Notes: a model not told the origin generated them from the letters alone. A stretch of 64,000 nt of DNA from Aquabacterium humicola (GCF_030167915.1 NZ_JARGNB010000007.1:186001-250000), one strand, 5' to 3'. Numbered from the stretch's first letter, positions 18,183 through 26,749 are shown. Made by a program: numbers and translations.

Positions 18183-18779
18183 TCAGCCGCTCAGGCCGGC
18201 CAGCCGCGACACCAGCTCGGTGGGCGTGCTGACCTTGAGCTTGCGCAGCAGCCGCGCGCGGTGGGCATCGATCGTGCGCGGGCTGACGCCGAGCGCGCGC
18301 GCGATGAGCTTGCTGGTCTTGCCCTCGACCAGCAGCTGTGCGATCTCGCGCTCGCGCGGGGTCAGCGGCGTGGTCACCGGGCGCTTGGCCGAGATGTCCT
18401 CGAACATCCACACCGAGCAACCGAACGGGTCGTCGCGATCGAGCGAGCGACCCGAGGCATGGCACCAGAAGAGCCGCCCGCTGCGGTGCTTCATGATGCG
18501 TTCGTCGGCGTAGTGGCCGCTGGTGCGCATCACCGCGATGCCGCGTTCGCCGATGTTCTCGAACTCGGAGGTCGACGGGTAGAGCGTCGACATCGACTGC
18601 CCGGCGAGTTCCTCCGGCGTGTAGCCGAACATGCGGGCGAAGGCGTCGTTGCAGCGCTGGATCACGCGCTTGCGCAGCACGCACAGGCCGACCGGCGCGA
18701 GGTCGAATGCGAGCACCAGGTCGGCATCGCTCAGGGCGCCGGCCGCCACGTCGGTGGCCGGGGTGTCGACATCGTTCAT
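18183..18779 (-). CDS. PAS-LuxR transcription regulator
   Basis: 198 residues. An N-terminal PAS domain (about 18-130) contains RCNDAFARMFGYTPEE and RLFWCHASGRSLDRDDPFG. A C-terminal LuxR/GerE helix-turn-helix (about 135-198) has LTPREREIAQLLVEGKTSKLIARALGVSPRTIDAHR split across its helices. No receiver domain is present, so input is probably a ligand or redox signal at the PAS domain, not phosphorylation. CAGGAG precedes the ATG. A 159-bp palindromic element begins only 24 bp upstream of the start codon and must form the 5' leader or separate the gene from its promoter. It is divergent from the ABC importer and may control it. Confidence 0.88.
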   Translation of the reverse strand: MNDVDTPATDVAAGALSDADLVLAFDLAPVGLCVLRKRVIQRCNDAFARMFGYTPEELAGQSMSTLYPSTSEFENIGERGIAVMRTSGHYADERIMKHRSGRLFWCHASGRSLDRDDPFGCSVWMFEDISAKRPVTTPLTPREREIAQLLVEGKTSKLIARALGVSPRTIDAHRARLLRKLKVSTPTELVSRLAGLSG

Positions 18780-18802
18780 GCGCGCTCCTGAAGACTGCGT
18801 CA

Positions 18803-18961
18803 GAGCCTGTGAAGTATTCCGGCGCGTCCGAGCGGGCGCGCCAAACGGTGCCGATCTAGACGCAAATGCGAGTCGTAGCCCGTGCTACGACGAGCATTTG
18901 CAACGACGAGCGGCGCCGTTTGGGGCGCACGAGCGGGCGTGGCGGAATGCTTCACAGGCTC
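18803..18961. mobile_element. MITE-like palindromic element with 3-bp target duplication
   Basis: The two halves are imperfect inverted copies of each other over almost 80 bp. The ends are GAGCCTGTGAAG and CTTCACAGGCTC, with ATTCCG, CCAAACGG, GCAAATGC and GTCGTAGC conserved inside each arm and a CCGT loop at the centre. TCA flanks it on both sides (18800-18802 and 18962-18964), as expected of a short target-site duplication. It encodes no protein. The form is that of a miniature inverted-repeat element that would need a transposase supplied elsewhere. It would also fold into a very long RNA hairpin in the leader of the PAS-LuxR gene. Confidence 0.7.
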
Positions 18962-19040
18962 TCAGGGGTCGGCAGTGTCGGCCTGCCGGCTTAAGACGAG
19001 CCTAAAGCCGCGGCCCGCCCACCCCCGAGCTTTCACTGCA

Positions 19041-19124
19041 GTAGTTCTGCGATGGGGTTGCCACCGAGGTAGTCCTGCCGACGGGTTGCCACCGAGGTAT
19101 TCGTGCGACTGCCCTTGCGGGGCG
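19041..19124 (+). repeat. 28-bp tandem repeats upstream of the ABC importer
   Basis: Copy 1 (19041-19068) and copy 2 (19069-19096) share GTAGT.CTGC at the left and GGGTTGCCACCGAG at the right. Copy 3 (19097-19124) keeps the GTATTC.TGC start and then diverges. The block ends 25 bp before the importer ATG. Repeats with this helical spacing in a promoter region may be regulator binding sites, for example for the divergent PAS-LuxR protein. That link is inferred. Confidence 0.5.
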
Positions 19125-19149
19125 CGTCCACCCAAGATTCGGCCCCGCG

Positions 19150-19938
19150 ATGAACAAGGGCGCCATGGGCAACGACATCATTCTCGAAGCGACGGCACTG
19201 AGCAAGGCCTTCAGGGGCTTCGTCGCGGTCGATCGCGTCGACCTGCAGGTCAGGCGCGGCAGCATCCATGCGCTGATCGGCCCCAACGGCGCGGGCAAGA
19301 CCACCTGCTTCAACCTGCTGACGAAGTTCCTGCAGCCGTCGGCGGGCCGCATCCGCTTCAACGGCACCGACATCACCGCCGACGCGCCGGCGCAGGTGGC
19401 GCAGCGCGGCCTGGTGCGCTCGTTCCAGATCTCCGCGGTGTTCCCGCACCTCAGCGTGCTGGAGAACGTGCGCGTCGCGCTGCAGCGCAAGCTCGGCACC
19501 TCGTTCCACTTCTGGCGGCCCGAACGCTCGCTGCAGCGGCTGGACGCGCGCGCGCTCGAGCTGCTGGACGCGGTGGACCTGGCGCCCTTCGCCCGCCTGC
19601 CCGCGGTCGAGCTGAGCTACGGCCGCAAGCGCGCGCTGGAGATCGCGACGACGCTGGCGGCCGACCCCGAGCTGCTGCTGCTGGACGAGCCGACGCAGGG
19701 CATGGGCGCCGAGGACGTGGACCGGGTGCGCCAGCTGATCCGCAAGGTCGCGGCCAACCGCACCGTGCTGATGGTCGAGCACAACATGGGCGTCGTCGGC
19801 AGCCTGGCCGACACGATCACCGTGCTGCAGCGCGGCGCCAAGCTGGCCGAAGGGCCGTATGCCGAGGTCTCGGCCAATCCCGCGGTGATCGAGGCCTACA
19901 TGGGCAGCTCGGCCGCCACGCTGCAGGGCGCCCACTGA
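19150..19938 (+). CDS. livG: Branched-chain-amino-acid-type ABC importer, ATPase LivG-like
   Basis: 262 residues. Walker A is GPNGAGKTT with K50, the signature is LSYGR, Walker B is LLLLDEP, and the switch histidine is in MVEHNM. It is one of two ATPases of a HAAT-family importer whose other parts follow in order (LivF-like ATPase, binding protein, two permeases). An internal ATG at 19165 has AAGGGC upstream and may be the true start, as the first five residues add nothing. Stop and next start overlap (TGATG). The transported compound is unknown; such importers carry amino acids, amides, urea or aromatic acids. Confidence 0.9.
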   Translation: MNKGAMGNDIILEATALSKAFRGFVAVDRVDLQVRRGSIHALIGPNGAGKTTCFNLLTKFLQPSAGRIRFNGTDITADAPAQVAQRGLVRSFQISAVFPHLSVLENVRVALQRKLGTSFHFWRPERSLQRLDARALELLDAVDLAPFARLPAVELSYGRKRALEIATTLAADPELLLLDEPTQGMGAEDVDRVRQLIRKVAANRTVLMVEHNMGVVGSLADTITVLQRGAKLAEGPYAEVSANPAVIEAYMGSSAATLQGAH

Positions 19939-20645
19939 TGTCGACACCGATGCTCGAAGTGCGTGCGCTGCACGCCTGGTACGGCGAATCGCACGTGCTG
20001 CACGGCGTCGACTTCCATGTCGACGCGGGCGAGGTGGTCACGCTGCTCGGCCGCAACGGCGCCGGCCGCACCAGCACGCTGCGCGCGATCCTCGGCCTGA
20101 CCGGCGCGCGCAAGGGCTCGGTGCGCGTGCGCGGGCAGGAGACGATCGGGCTGCCCACCTACCGCATCGCGCGGCTGGGCGTCGGCTACTGCCCGGAAGA
20201 GCGCGGCATCTTCTCGAGCCTGTCGACGCACGAGAACCTGCTGCTGCCGCCGCCGCTGACGCCACGCGGCGGCATGAGCGTCGAACGCATCCACGCGATG
20301 TTCCCCAACCTGCGCGAGCGCGCGGCGAGCCCGGGCACGCGCTTGTCGGGCGGCGAGCAGCAGATGCTGGCGGTCGCGCGCATCCTGCGCACCGGCGCGA
20401 AGCTGCTGCTGCTCGACGAGATCTCCGAGGGCCTCGCGCCGGTGATCGTCGAGAAGCTCGCCGAGATGGTGCTGGCGCTGCGCGACCAGGGTTTCACCGT
20501 CGTGATGGTCGAGCAGAACTTCCGCTTCGCCGCGCCGCTGGCCGACCGCTTCCTGGTGATGGAGCACGGCCGCATCACGCAGGCCTTCAGCCAGTCCGAG
20601 CTGCCCGCGCACGAGAAGCAGCTGCAGCAGCTGCTGGGCGTCTGA
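19938..20645 (+). CDS. livF: ABC importer ATPase LivF-like, with Arg in Walker A
   Basis: 235 residues with start overlapping the LivG-like stop. The signature RLSGGEQQ, the Walker B strand LLLLDE and the switch histidine region (MVEQN, where Gln replaces His) are present. Walker A reads GRNGAGRTST: codon CGC at 20067-20069 places R44 where the phosphate-binding lysine is expected. After Walker B the usual Pro is Ile (DEISEG). This subunit may therefore have a weakened or non-catalytic ATP site, leaving LivG as the main ATPase. The neighbouring residues are family-typical, which argues against a decayed gene. Confidence 0.88.
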   Translation: MSTPMLEVRALHAWYGESHVLHGVDFHVDAGEVVTLLGRNGAGRTSTLRAILGLTGARKGSVRVRGQETIGLPTYRIARLGVGYCPEERGIFSSLSTHENLLLPPPLTPRGGMSVERIHAMFPNLRERAASPGTRLSGGEQQMLAVARILRTGAKLLLLDEISEGLAPVIVEKLAEMVLALRDQGFTVVMVEQNFRFAAPLADRFLVMEHGRITQAFSQSELPAHEKQLQQLLGV

Positions 20646-20701
20646 CGCCCTGCCCCCTTCCGCTTCCCCCGCTTCACCCCCGACAACAGGAGACAAGCCC
20701 C

Positions 20702-21910
20702 ATGGCACTGAAATCCAAGCTCGCCGCCGTCGGCCTCGCCGCGGCCGCCGCCTTCGTGGCGCCCGCGCAGGCCCAGTATTCCGGCGACGTGATCCGCATC
20801 GGCATCACCACCGACATGTCGGGCCTGTACTCCGACCTCGACGGCGAAGGCGGCGTCGAGGCGATCCGCATGGCGATCGCCGACTTCGGCGGCACGCTCA
20901 ACGGCAAGAAGATCGAGGTGCTCTTCGCCGACCACCAGAACAAGGCCGACATCGCCTCCGGCAAGGCCCGCGAGTGGTTCGACAACCAGGGCCTGGACAT
21001 GCTGATCGGCGGCGTCAACTCCGGCGTCAACCTGGCGCTCGCGCAGCTGGCGGCCGAGAAGAAGAAGCCCTTCTTCGCCGTCGGTGCGGCGACCTCGGTG
21101 CTGACCAACGAGAAGTGCTCGCCCTACACCGTGCACTACGCCTACGACACCGTGGCATTGAGCAAGGGCACCGGCGCCGCGGTGGTCAAGTCCGGCGGCA
21201 AGCAGTGGTACTTCCTGACCGCCGACTACGCGTTCGGCAACGCGCTGCAGACCGACACCACCAAGGTCGTGCGCGCCGCCGGCGGCGAGGTCGTCGGCTC
21301 GGTGCGCCATCCGCTGTCGGCGGCGGACTTCTCGTCCTTCCTGCTGCGCGCGCAGAGCAGCAAGGCGCAGATCCTGGGCCTGGCCAATGCCGGCGGCGAC
21401 CTGACCAATTCGATCAAGGCGGCCAGCGAGTTCGGCATCACCAAGCAGATGAAGCTCGCCGCGTTGCTGATGTTCATCAACGACGTGCACGCGCTGGGCC
21501 TGAAGGCCACGCAGGGCATGTACCTGACCGACAGCTGGTACTGGAACCACAGCCCCGAGACGCGCGCCTGGAGCAAGCGCTTCTTCGAGAAGTTCAAGCG
21601 CATGCCCTCGTCGGTGCAGGCCGGCGACTACTCCGCGGCGCTGACCTTCCTGAAGGCGGTGAAGGCCGCCGGCACCGACGACGGCGACAAGGTGATGGCC
21701 GAGCTGAAGAAGACCAGGATCAACGACATGTACGCCAAGGGCGGCTACGTGCGCGCCGACGGCCGGATGATCCACGACATGTACCTGATGCAGGTGAAGT
21801 CGCCGGAGAAGTCGACCGAGCCCTGGGACTACTACAACGTCGTGCAGACCATCAAGGGCGAGGACGCCTTCACGACGAAGGAAGAGTCGCGCTGCGAGAT
21901 GTGGAAATAA
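20702..21910 (+). CDS. ABC importer substrate-binding protein (type I periplasmic fold)
   Basis: 402 residues with a Sec signal peptide (MALKSK, hydrophobic run, cleavage after AQA near residue 24). The mature part starts QYSGDVIRIGITTDMSG, typical of LivJ/LivK-like proteins that bind ligand between two lobes in the periplasm. ACAGGAGAC precedes the ATG at good distance. It sits between the ATPase and permease genes of the same importer, 56 bp after livF and 12 bp before the GTG start of the LivH-like gene. Ligand cannot be read from sequence. A second, unlinked binding protein of the same fold is encoded at 25604-26749. Confidence 0.9.
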   Translation: MALKSKLAAVGLAAAAAFVAPAQAQYSGDVIRIGITTDMSGLYSDLDGEGGVEAIRMAIADFGGTLNGKKIEVLFADHQNKADIASGKAREWFDNQGLDMLIGGVNSGVNLALAQLAAEKKKPFFAVGAATSVLTNEKCSPYTVHYAYDTVALSKGTGAAVVKSGGKQWYFLTADYAFGNALQTDTTKVVRAAGGEVVGSVRHPLSAADFSSFLLRAQSSKAQILGLANAGGDLTNSIKAASEFGITKQMKLAALLMFINDVHALGLKATQGMYLTDSWYWNHSPETRAWSKRFFEKFKRMPSSVQAGDYSAALTFLKAVKAAGTDDGDKVMAELKKTRINDMYAKGGYVRADGRMIHDMYLMQVKSPEKSTEPWDYYNVVQTIKGEDAFTTKEESRCEMWK

Positions 21911-21922
21911 CGGAGCAATGAC

Positions 21923-22807
21923 GTGGAGATCCTCGGCATCCCGTTGCCCGCACTGCTCGGCCAATTGCTGCTGGGCCTGGTCAACGGCTCGTTCTACGCG
22001 ATCCTGAGCCTCGGCCTGGCGGTGATCTTCGGCTTGCTGGGGATCGTCAACTTCGCGCACGGCGCGCTGTACATGGTCGGCGCGTACGTCGCGTGGATCG
22101 CGCTCGAGCGCCTGGGGCTCAACTACTGGGCCGCGCTGGCGCTCGCGCCGCTGGTCGTCGGTGCCTTCGGCGCGGCGATCGAGCGCACGCTGCTGAACAA
22201 GCTCTACAAGCTCGACCCGCTGTACGGCCTGCTGCTGACCTTCGGCCTCGCGCTGGTGGTCGAGGGTCTCTTCCGCGACCGCTTCGGCGTCTCGGGCCAG
22301 CAGGTCGCGGTGCCGGACCTGCTGCAGGGGGCCACCGACCTCGGCTTCATGGTGCTGCCGAACTACCGCGGCTGGGTGGTCTTCGCGTCGCTCGTGCTGT
22401 GCGGGATGACCTGGTACGTGATCGAGAAGACGAGCCTGGGCGCCACGCTGCGCGCCGGCACCGAGAACCCGCAGCTCGTGCAGGCCTTCGGCATCGACGT
22501 GCCCAAGCTCGTCACGCTGACCTACGCCGGCGGCGCCGCGCTGGCAGGGCTGGCCGGCGTGCTCGCCGCGCCGGTGATCCAGCTGACGCCGCTGATGGGC
22601 AGCAACCTGATCATCGTCGTCTTCGCAGTGGTGGTGATCGGCGGCATGGGCTCGATCCTCGGCGCCATCCTCACCGGCCTGGTGCTCGGCCTGATCGAAG
22701 GGCTGACCAAGGTCTTCTATCCCGAAGCGTCGAACATCGTCGTGTTCGTGATCATGGCGATCGTGCTGATGGTCCGGCCGGCGGGGCTGTTCGGCAAGGA
22801 ACACTGA
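21923..22807 (+). CDS. livH: ABC importer permease LivH-like
   Basis: 294 residues starting at GTG 21923, with GGAG about 7 nt upstream. It is a multi-pass inner-membrane protein with the family hallmark GLVNGSFYAILSLGLAVIFG near the N-terminus and VVIGGMGSILGAILTGLVLG near the C-terminus, which is the region that contacts the ATPases. It forms the pore with the LivM-like protein. Its stop codon overlaps the next start by one base. Confidence 0.92.
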   Translation: MEILGIPLPALLGQLLLGLVNGSFYAILSLGLAVIFGLLGIVNFAHGALYMVGAYVAWIALERLGLNYWAALALAPLVVGAFGAAIERTLLNKLYKLDPLYGLLLTFGLALVVEGLFRDRFGVSGQQVAVPDLLQGATDLGFMVLPNYRGWVVFASLVLCGMTWYVIEKTSLGATLRAGTENPQLVQAFGIDVPKLVTLTYAGGAALAGLAGVLAAPVIQLTPLMGSNLIIVVFAVVVIGGMGSILGAILTGLVLGLIEGLTKVFYPEASNIVVFVIMAIVLMVRPAGLFGKEH

Positions 22808-23823
22808 TGCAAGCGCTCCCACCCCGCACCGAACGCCTGGCCTGGGGCCTCGCGCTCGCGCTGCTCGCCGCCGCGCCCTTCCTCGGCGTCTACCCGGTCT
22901 TCGCGATGAAGGCGCTGTGCTACGCGATCTTCGCCTGCGCCTTCAACCTGCTTCTGGGCTTCACCGGGCTGCTGTCCTTCGGCCACGCGGCCTTCATGGG
23001 CGCGGCGGCCTACGGCACCGGCTGGCTGGTGGCCTCGGCGCACTGGCCGCCGGAGCTCGCGCTGGCGGCCGGCGTGCTCATTGCCGCGCTGCTGGGCCTG
23101 GCCGTCGGCGCGATCGCCATCCGCCGCCAGGGCATCTACTTCGCGATGATCACGCTGGCGCTGGCGCAGATGGTGTACTTCGTCTGCCTGCAGGCACCCT
23201 TCACCGGCGGCGAGGACGGCCTGCAGGGCGTGCCGCGCGGCAAGCTCTTCGGCCTGCTGCCGCTGGGCGACGACCTGACGATGTACTACGCCGTGCTGGC
23301 AGTCTTCGTCGCGGTGTTCGCGGCCATCGTGCGCATCGTGCGCTCGCCCTACGGCCAGGTGCTGAAGGCGATCCGCGAGAACGAACCACGCGCGGTCTCG
23401 CTGGGCTACGCGGTCGACCGCTACAAGCTGCTGGCCTTCGTGCTCAGCACCGCGCTGGCCGGGCTCGCGGGCGGGCTGAAGACGCTGGTGCTCGGCTTCG
23501 CGACGCTGTCCGACGTGCACTGGACGATGTCCGGCGAGGTGGTGCTGATGACACTGCTCGGCGGCATGGGCACCTTCGCCGGCCCGGCGGTCGGCGCGGT
23601 GACGATCATCGGCCTGCAGGACTACCTGGCCGACCGCGTCGGCGCCTGGGTCACGGTGATCATCGGCCTGACCTTCATCGTCTGCGTGCTCGCGTTCCGG
23701 CGCGGCTTCGTCGGCGAGTTCCTGGCCTGGCGCGCGCGGCGTTCGGCGCCCGTGCAGACCGACCCCAGCGAGGCGACGCCGTACCGGTCGTCGCGTGAGG
23801 ATGCTGGCGCCGAGGCGGCCTGA
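22807..23823 (+). CDS. livM: ABC importer permease LivM-like
   Basis: 338 residues from ATG 22807, which shares its A with the livH stop. Hydrophobic throughout with LivM motifs: FNLLLGFTGLLSFGHAAFMG, RRQGIYFAMITLALAQM, and TLLGGMGTFAGPAVGA for ATPase coupling. The C-terminal 30 residues are hydrophilic and low in complexity. It completes a five-gene importer with all parts in one operon. The end overlaps the start of the following GGDEF-EAL gene, so that signalling protein is probably co-expressed. Confidence 0.92.
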   Translation: MQALPPRTERLAWGLALALLAAAPFLGVYPVFAMKALCYAIFACAFNLLLGFTGLLSFGHAAFMGAAAYGTGWLVASAHWPPELALAAGVLIAALLGLAVGAIAIRRQGIYFAMITLALAQMVYFVCLQAPFTGGEDGLQGVPRGKLFGLLPLGDDLTMYYAVLAVFVAVFAAIVRIVRSPYGQVLKAIRENEPRAVSLGYAVDRYKLLAFVLSTALAGLAGGLKTLVLGFATLSDVHWTMSGEVVLMTLLGGMGTFAGPAVGAVTIIGLQDYLADRVGAWVTVIIGLTFIVCVLAFRRGFVGEFLAWRARRSAPVQTDPSEATPYRSSREDAGAEAA

Positions 23824-25573
23824 ACGCCGCCAAGGCGGCGCGCCGGCCGTGCCGCGCGGCGACGCGGCGCTGCGCCAGACGCTGGCGCAGCAGCAGGCCA
23901 TCCTCGAGGGCCTGCAGGTCGGCGTCGGCTTCTTCGTCGACCGCCAGCCGGTGTGGGTCAACCCGCAATGGGAAGCGCTGTTCCAGCGCAGCGGCGACGA
24001 GGTGAGGCGCCTGGGCACGGCGGTGTACTTCCAGGCGCCCGAGGACTGGAGCGCGTTCGGCGGCCGCGCCTATCCGGCGCTGGCACGCGGCGAGGTGGTG
24101 ACCGAGGAGCTGCAGCTGCGCCGCGCCGACGGCACGTTGTTCTGGTGCCGCGTGCGCGGCAGTGCGGTCGACAGGGCCGACCCGCTGCGCGGCGTGGTGT
24201 GGATCTTCGAGGACGTCACCGACCGCCGCCTCGCGGCCGACGCGATGCAGCGCTACCAGGCGCACCTGGAGCACCTGGCGCACACCGATCCGCTGACCGG
24301 GCTGCCCAACCGCCAGTACCTGCATGCGACGCTCGACCTGGACGCCGCCGCCGCGGCCGCCGGCGGCCACGCGCTGGCGCTGCTGTTCATCGACCTCGAC
24401 CGTTTCAAGATCGTCAACGACACGCTCGGCCATGCGCTGGGCGACCAGCTGCTGTGCGCGGTCGCGCAGCGGCTGCGCGGCTGCCTGGACGCCGGCGGCA
24501 GTGGCGGCCACTGCATCGCGCGGCTCGGTGGCGACGAGTTCACCGTGCTGTGCCGCCTCGAGGGCCGCGCCGCGGTCGAGACCGTCGCGCGGCGCCTGAT
24601 CGCGGCGCTGGCCGAGCCCTTCGTCGTCGACGGCTACGAACTGACCGTCACCGCCAGCATCGGCATCTGCCGCTGCCCGCACGACGGCGCGCAGCCCGCC
24701 GAGCTGCTGATGCGCGCCGACACCGCGATGTACCGCGCCAAGGAGCGCGGCCGCAACAACTTCCAGTTCTACGAGCCGGGCATGGGCCGCCAGGCCGAGC
24801 GGGTGCACCTGCTCGAACGCGAGCTGCGCCACGCGCTCAAGCGCCACCAGCTCGAGCTGCACTACCAGCCGAAGGTCGAGCTCGCCAGCGGCCGCGCGAG
24901 CAGCGTCGAGGCGCTGATCCGCTGGCAGCATCCGACGCTGGGTGCGGTGTCGCCGGCGGAGTTCATTCCGATCGCCGAGGAGGTCGGCGCGATCGTGCCG
25001 ATCGGCGAATGGGCGCTGCGCGAGGCCTGCAGCCAGCTGGCCCGCTGGCGCGCGCTGGGCTGCGACTGCAGCGTCGCGGTCAACCTGTCGTCGCGCCAGT
25101 TCCGCCAGCCCGACCTCGCCGGCGCGATCATGCGCACCATCGACGAGGCCGGCGTGCCCTGCGAGCTGGTCGAGCTGGAGATCACCGAAGGCGTGCTGAT
25201 GGAGGACACCGACGGCACGATCGCCGCGCTGAAGCTGCTGGCCGGCCGCGGCATCCGCATCGCCGTCGACGACTTCGGCATGGGCTATTCGAGCCTGAGC
25301 TACCTGCGCCGCTTCCCGGTGCACGTGCTGAAGATCGACCGCTGCTTCGTCGCCGACATCGGCCGCCCCGGCGGCGATGCGACGATCGCGCGCACCATCA
25401 TCGCGATGGCCCATGCGCTGAACCTGCAGGTCGTCGCCGAGGGCGTCGAGACCGCCGCGCAGGCCGACTTCCTGCGGCAGCACGGCTGCGAGACCGCGCA
25501 GGGCCACTTCTTCGGCATGCCGCTGCCGGCGCGCGAGACGACCGCGCTGCTGCTGCGCCAGGCGCGGCGCTGA
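23801..25573 (+). CDS. PAS-GGDEF-EAL cyclic-di-GMP signalling protein
   Basis: About 590 residues. The start is uncertain: ATG 23801 overlaps livM by 23 bp, and GTG 23849 (after AAGGCGG) is an alternative. A PAS domain (about 20-150) contains DGTLFWCRVRG and DPLRGVVWIFEDVTDRR. GGDEF (about 160-320) has RLGGDEF intact, so cyclic-di-GMP synthesis is possible; no RxxD inhibitory site precedes it. EAL (about 335-590) has VEALIRWQHP, EITEG, DDFGMGYSSLSYL and the terminal EGVET, all needed for hydrolysis. No membrane helix. Linked to the importer by overlap, it may report on imported ligand. Confidence 0.9.
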   Translation: MLAPRRPERRQGGAPAVPRGDAALRQTLAQQQAILEGLQVGVGFFVDRQPVWVNPQWEALFQRSGDEVRRLGTAVYFQAPEDWSAFGGRAYPALARGEVVTEELQLRRADGTLFWCRVRGSAVDRADPLRGVVWIFEDVTDRRLAADAMQRYQAHLEHLAHTDPLTGLPNRQYLHATLDLDAAAAAAGGHALALLFIDLDRFKIVNDTLGHALGDQLLCAVAQRLRGCLDAGGSGGHCIARLGGDEFTVLCRLEGRAAVETVARRLIAALAEPFVVDGYELTVTASIGICRCPHDGAQPAELLMRADTAMYRAKERGRNNFQFYEPGMGRQAERVHLLERELRHALKRHQLELHYQPKVELASGRASSVEALIRWQHPTLGAVSPAEFIPIAEEVGAIVPIGEWALREACSQLARWRALGCDCSVAVNLSSRQFRQPDLAGAIMRTIDEAGVPCELVELEITEGVLMEDTDGTIAALKLLAGRGIRIAVDDFGMGYSSLSYLRRFPVHVLKIDRCFVADIGRPGGDATIARTIIAMAHALNLQVVAEGVETAAQADFLRQHGCETAQGHFFGMPLPARETTALLLRQARR

Positions 25574-25587
25574 GCGTCCTCAGCGCC
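25566..25587. terminator. Hairpin between convergent genes
   Basis: GGCGCTGAG (25566-25574) and CTCAGCGCC (25579-25587) form a perfect 9-bp stem with loop CGTC. The stem includes the stop codon of the GGDEF-EAL gene and lies 17 bp from the end of the opposing binding-protein gene. It is likely a bidirectional terminator, without a T-run. Confidence 0.5.
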
Positions 25588-25603
25588 CGTGGCGCCTGGC
25601 CGC

Positions 25604-26749
25604 TCACTTCAGAAGTTTGCCGTCGCTGCCGATCACCGTGACCTCGACGAAGCGCGAGCCGACACGCTCCTTCGGTCCGTAGCTGATGCGGATGCCGCCG
25701 AGGTCGAACTCGCGCAGCGATTCCAGCGCCGCGATCAGCTTCGCGCGCGTCGGCGCCGGGCCGGCGCGCTTCAGGCCTTCGACCAGCACCTTGCAGCCGA
25801 GGTATTCCTCGAAGTTGGTGTAGTTCACCGCCTGGCCGGGCGCATGCTTCGCGAGCGCCGCGTGGAATTCGCGCACCACCGGCAGCGCGCCCTGATAGGG
25901 GTAGGGCACCACCTGGCTGATGCCCAGGCCGCGCACGTTCTGCAGGCCGCCCAGCTTGACCAGCTCCGCCGGATCGACGACCGAGATGTTGAAGAGCTGG
26001 CCGCCGCCGCCGGCCTCGCGGTACTGGCGCACGAAGGCCGCGGCCGGCTTGTTCACCGCGATCATCACCACCGACTGCGCCTCGGCCGCCAGCACCTGCT
26101 TCACCGCCGCGCCGACCGCATCGGTGTTGCGCTCGTAGGGCGCCGCGGCCACCAGCTTCAGGTCGCGCCGCGCCAGCGCGGCCTCGACGCCGGCCAGCCC
26201 GGCCTTGCCGAAGCCGTCGTCCTGGTACAGCACCGCGACACGCCGGATGCCCTGCGTGACCAGCTGCTTGACCATGTGCTCGGCCTCGTCGGCATAACCG
26301 GCGCGCAAGTGGAAGATCCACGGGTTGAACGGCCTGCGCAGCGGCTCGCCGCCGGTGTAGGGCGCGACCAGCGCGATGCCGGCATCGGCCAGCACCTGCT
26401 GCTCCAGCAGCTTGCCGACGTTGGAGGTGCCGGCGAAGCCGAACAGCGCGACCACCTCGGGCTTCGCGACGAGCGCCTTCGTGGCCTTCAGCGTGTCGTC
26501 GACCTTGTAGCCGTCGTCGATCACGATGGTGCGCAGCGTCGCGCCGTGCACGCCGCCGGCGGCGTTGACCGCGTCGAAACAGACCTTGCCGCCGAGCACC
26601 ATCTGCTGGCCGGAGCTCGCCAGCACGCCCGACAGCGGTGCCACCTGGCCGATCACCAGCTCGGCGGCGCGTGCGCCGGTGCCGATGCAGGCGGCCACGA
26701 GCCCGCACAGCGCCTGCCTGCGCAGGCGCGTTTTCCACGACGTCTTCAT
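25604..26749 (-). CDS. ABC-type substrate-binding protein (LivK-like), orphan
   Basis: 381 residues from the ATG at 26749, chosen because GGAG lies upstream and the protein then begins MKTSWKTRLRRQALCGLVAA, a clear signal peptide ending ARAA near residue 29. The mature part starts ELVIGQVAPLSGVLASSGQQ, which fits type I periplasmic binding proteins. It is convergent with the importer operon and has no permease or ATPase of its own nearby, so it may feed the same importer with a second ligand or act as a sensor-type binder. Confidence 0.88.
   Translation of the reverse strand: MKTSWKTRLRRQALCGLVAACIGTGARAAELVIGQVAPLSGVLASSGQQMVLGGKVCFDAVNAAGGVHGATLRTIVIDDGYKVDDTLKATKALVAKPEVVALFGFAGTSNVGKLLEQQVLADAGIALVAPYTGGEPLRRPFNPWIFHLRAGYADEAEHMVKQLVTQGIRRVAVLYQDDGFGKAGLAGVEAALARRDLKLVAAAPYERNTDAVGAAVKQVLAAEAQSVVMIAVNKPAAAFVRQYREAGGGGQLFNISVVDPAELVKLGGLQNVRGLGISQVVPYPYQGALPVVREFHAALAKHAPGQAVNYTNFEEYLGCKVLVEGLKRAGPAPTRAKLIAALESLREFDLGGIRISYGPKERVGSRFVEVTVIGSDGKLLK

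Larger units (their letters stand above)
18780..19149. other. Intergenic region with palindromic element and tandem repeats
   Basis: A 370-bp stretch lies between the divergent PAS-LuxR gene and the ABC importer. It has no gene of its own. It holds the 159-bp inverted-repeat element (18803-18961), then a less structured stretch, then 28-bp tandem repeats (19041-19124) close to the importer start. Promoters of both neighbours should be here, but no convincing -35/-10 pair was found. Confidence 0.6.

Noticed and set aside
20186-22822. 878-codon open frame on the minus strand over the importer genes
   Set aside because: The opposite strand encodes canonical LivF, binding protein and LivH sequences; the translation is His/Arg/Asp-rich without domains.
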